The notes beneath the pieces were generated by a model. The model was not told where the DNA came from and did no database searches. It was given only the letters and a program-made list of their open reading frames with translations. Below, one piece after another: positions 50,695 through 52,312 of a DNA stretch of 52,312 nucleotides; within the stretch, counting starts at the first letter, position 1; every line of letters starts with the position of its first letter. Position numbers and translations under genes: made by a program. Source of the DNA: Clostridia bacterium (GTDB lineage Bacteria > Bacillota > Clostridia > TANB77 > CAG-508); NCBI GenBank assembly GCA_017430135.1, contig JAFRNM010000015.1:1-52312 (forward strand). Reading direction: 5' to 3'.

Positions 50695-51159
50695 TTATTG
50701 TTCTTTATAAATATGGTTCAAAAATTCTTCACAACCGTATACTATATCATAATATGTTGTTACAAAATCTCCAGTATACCATGGGTCTGAAATATTTCTA
50801 GGATTTTGAGTAAAGTCTAATAATCTATGTATTTTATTTTGAGAATCTGTTCCTACAATTTTTAATATATTAGAAATATTTTTATCTTCCATTGCTAATA
50901 TATAGTCAAATTTATCATAATCCTTTTTCCTTATTTGCCTTGATTTGTGCTCAGTAAAAGGTATGTTCATTTGTTTTAACATCTTTTTAGCATCTGCATA
51001 TATACCAGCACCATCTAATTCATTATAATTACTTGTTGCTGCTGAATCAATGTAAAACTCATCAGCAATTCCTTTTTTATTTACCATATCTTTAAATATA
51101 AATTCTGCCATTGGTGATCTACAAATATTTCCTAAACATACAAATAATACTTTTATCAT
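50695..51159 (-). CDS. Low-molecular-weight protein-tyrosine phosphatase, 154 aa
   Basis: The active-site loop V-C-L-G-N-I-C-R-S-P-M-A-E (Cys-x5-Arg-Ser, about residues 8-20) is at the N-terminus and the general acid Asp is in I-S-D-P-W-Y-T-G-D-F (about 126-135). It dephosphorylates tyrosine or arginine on proteins. RBS AGGAGAT. Stands alone, separate from dtd. Confidence 0.93.
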   Translation of the reverse strand: MIKVLFVCLGNICRSPMAEFIFKDMVNKKGIADEFYIDSAATSNYNELDGAGIYADAKKMLKQMNIPFTEHKSRQIRKKDYDKFDYILAMEDKNISNILKIVGTDSQNKIHRLLDFTQNPRNISDPWYTGDFVTTYYDIVYGCEEFLNHIYKEQ

Positions 51160-51270
51160 ATCTATATCTCCTCACATAAAATTTTAATATTAACCAATTA
51201 ATAAGTCAATGAAAATTTTAATAACTATTAATTTATAATTTTATATTTTTCAATATTCTTGAAAAATCGT

Positions 51271-51299
51271 TTGACAAATTAATTTTTTAGTAGTACAAT
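51271..51299 (+). promoter_or_regulatory. Strong promoter of the candidate antisense RNA
   Basis: TTGACA (51271-51276), 17 bp, TACAAT (51294-51299), on the + strand, pointing into a region with no + strand ORF. Confidence 0.75.
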
Positions 51300-51305
51300 A
51301 TACAT

Positions 51306-51380
51306 AGATTAAGAATTAGTCAGCATAATTCAAATGGTTAGAAAAAGATGCAATGGCAAGATTGTATCTTTTTTGTTTTT
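51306..51380 (+). ncRNA. Candidate antisense/antitoxin RNA, about 70-75 nt
   Basis: Starts about 7 nt after the -10 and ends at a clear terminator: AAGATGCAAT (51345-51354), loop GGCAAG, ATTGTATCTT (51361-51370), then TTTTG and a T run. Its segment GTCAGCATAATTCAAATGG (51319-51337) is complementary, with two mismatches, to the start region of the 51545 peptide mRNA. Layout resembles RNAII of the Fst/par type I toxin-antitoxin family. Confidence 0.6.
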
Positions 51381-51417
51381 ATAAAAAAGATAGAGATAGC
51401 AATGGCAAGTTACTATC
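51347..51417 (-). terminator. Tandem bidirectional terminators with direct repeats
   Basis: Two hairpins share the loop-containing sequence GCAATGGCAAG (51350-51360 and 51399-51409). On the minus strand they end the peptide mRNA (stems followed by TTTTTT runs); the left one also ends the + strand RNA. Confidence 0.75.
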
Positions 51418-51437
51418 CCCCATGATTAGCCTATGTA

Positions 51438-51545
51438 CTAATCTTCTGCCTCAGCCTTGTTGTCTTTGTCTTCAGCTGGTTTATTAATGTCTTTTTCATC
51501 AAGTAATCTTTCAACCAACTTCCAGATGATGTCAGCATAATTCAT
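51438..51545 (-). CDS. 35-aa peptide, candidate type I toxin
   Basis: ATG 51545 follows AGGGGGTGA and a leader with a CCTTT...AAAGG hairpin; a TATAAT lies at 51600-51595 (minus strand). The peptide starts MNYADIIWKLVERLLDEKD and ends in a very charged tail (KPAEDKDNKAEAED). It has a short amphipathic helix rather than a long membrane segment, but E-R-L-L-D-E-K-D recalls the end of Fst. Codons (GAC, ATC, AAG, GAG) are unlike native genes. Toxicity is inferred from locus layout only. Confidence 0.6.
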   Translation of the reverse strand: MNYADIIWKLVERLLDEKDINKPAEDKDNKAEAED

Positions 51546-51635
51546 TTGGCTTCACCCCCTCACAAAAGATTTCCTTTGTAAAAAGGATGTTCTTATTATA
51601 CATCTTTTTATACTGAAATAAAAGCGAACATACAA

Positions 51636-51672
51636 AAAAAATAGCAAGAATTTTTAATTTTTGCTATTTTTT
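51636..51672 (-). terminator. Terminator hairpin
   Basis: AAAAAATAGCAA (51636-51647) and TTGCTATTTTTT (51661-51672), 13-nt loop. It probably ends the 52019 gene on the minus strand; 51673-51833 has no other feature apart from a short TACTGCAATA direct repeat near 51757. Confidence 0.75.
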
Positions 51673-51833
51673 GGCTGGACTGGTTTGATATATTTTTCAT
51701 ATTAATTACTAGACTATACTATTTATTAGTATTTTAAATTCTTTTAAAAAAATTGTACTGCAATAGTACTGCAATACAATTTAAAACCAAAGGTATATAA
51801 CTATATTAATAATTTATGAAATTAGCTTATTTT

Positions 51834-52019
51834 TTATTTTGAAGCTTTATTTCTATCACAAAAGATTAATTTTATAAGTTTATTATTACTTTTATTAATT
51901 TTTTCTTTATATTTCTGTTCTATAACATATAATATAATAGAAATCAATAACATTATTATTAAAAATAAAATAATTAGTAGTTTATCTTCAGTTTTATAAA
52001 AAGCAAAACTTGAAAACAT
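51834..52019 (-). CDS. Small membrane protein, 61 aa
   Basis: One clear membrane segment (LLIILFLIIMLLISIILYVI, about residues 14-33) followed by a Lys-rich cytoplasmic-type tail (EQKYKEKINKSNNKLIKL). RBS AAAGGAG at a good distance before ATG 52019. No family recognised. It follows the next gene's terminator by 14 bp. Confidence 0.6.
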   Translation of the reverse strand: MFSSFAFYKTEDKLLIILFLIIMLLISIILYVIEQKYKEKINKSNNKLIKLIFCDRNKASK

Positions 52020-52033
52020 AAAAAACTCCTTTC

Positions 52034-52065
52034 AAAAAATGAGGTTATTAACAACCTCATTTTTT
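52034..52065 (-). terminator. Terminator of the gene at the window's right edge
   Basis: AAAAAATGAGGTT (52034-52046) and AACCTCATTTTTT (52053-52065), 6-nt loop, overlapping the stop codon at 52064-52066. Confidence 0.85.
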
Positions 52066-52312
52066 ATACTACAATAATATTTTCATCATTTCTTTTAACA
52101 CTATCTATAAGTTCAGCAATTTCATTTTCGCTTAAAGATTTAATATCTCCGTTGTCATCTGTTTTAAAAAGATATTGATTTTCTGTTGAATCCTTTTGTT
52201 TAGAAGTTATAACTATTTTATTTATATAATTATTTTCTAATCCTGTTTTCTTCTTAAAATTTCTGTAATGAAAATTATCATAATCTATATTATATGGAAT
52301 ATAATTAAATTC
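52064..52312 (-). CDS. C-terminal part of an unknown protein, truncated by window edge
   Basis: The frame is open from 52312 to the stop at 52064 and gives 82 residues: hydrophilic, Asn/Lys/Asp-rich, with Y-L-F-K-T-D-D-N-G-D-I-K-S-L and E-N-E-I-A-E-L-I-D-S-V. No family recognised. The start lies outside the window. Confidence 0.6.
   Translation of the reverse strand, partial: EFNYIPYNIDYDNFHYRNFKKKTGLENNYINKIVITSKQKDSTENQYLFKTDDNGDIKSLSENEIAELIDSVKRNDENIIVV

Overview
The window is about 52 kb of a very AT-rich, low-GC Gram-positive chromosome, most likely a clostridial (Firmicutes) anaerobe. The evidence is dense AGGAGG-type ribosome binding sites, strong TTGACA/TATAAT-like promoters, U-run terminators, a clostridial-looking RNase P RNA, an L-lactate dehydrogenase, a type II fatty-acid synthesis (FASII) cluster and a pilin-like protein typical of clostridial genomes. 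I cannot name the species.

Layout. (1) 1-9.5 kb is mostly housekeeping on the + strand: acetyltransferases and HAD proteins, der, plsY, gpsA, rnpB and rho. (2) 9.5-14.9 kb holds an exported protein, a CsoR copper-type repressor with a desulforedoxin-like small protein, two related unknown proteins, an XRE regulator, ldh and a Ham1-like NTP pyrophosphatase. (3) 14.9-27.4 kb is an accessory region. Short gene modules, many with their own promoter (a DinD/BRO-like gene, an exonuclease fragment, two coiled-coil unknowns, a HEPN two-gene operon, a transglutaminase-like gene, an acetyltransferase and others), alternate with copies of a diverged repeat. The core of that repeat is CATTGCACAAAATCAAAGT. 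Several genes are truncated or frameshifted at or near repeats. The region ends with two unrelated genes, one of them an orphan RNA polymerase alpha-CTD-like protein, that carry homologous 5' leaders and 3' trailers. (4) 27.5-31.2 kb is a minus-strand operon (rRNA m5C methyltransferase, HerA-like ATPase, dGTPase), followed by a GGDEF gene with foreign-looking codon use. (5) 32.6-49.6 kb, minus strand, holds nearly all of FASII and acetyl-CoA carboxylase: acyl-CoA ligase-birA-fabD, fabG-fabF-accB-fabZ-accC, and accD-accA-ABC transporter-fabI-acpP. It is interrupted by an alpha/beta hydrolase, a Y-family polymerase and its small partner. Three promoters in this cluster share one operator-like element at a fixed distance, and most of its longer intergenic gaps hold long palindromes. 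(6) 49.8-52.3 kb has rpmF, dtd and a low-molecular-weight phosphatase. Beyond these is a compact locus at 51.27-51.6 kb that looks like a type I toxin-antitoxin module: a 35-aa peptide gene facing a roughly 70-nt RNA that can pair with its start codon region.

How the parts fit: the FASII blocks form one pathway (AccABCD with BirA makes malonyl-CoA, FabD loads AcpP, FabF/FabG/FabZ/FabI elongate), and plsY/gpsA elsewhere in the window use the acyl chains for phospholipid synthesis. The least explained parts are the repeat-cassette array, the HEPN pair, the twin-flank genes and the antisense-controlled peptide locus. All calls are from reading the sequence; no database search was run.
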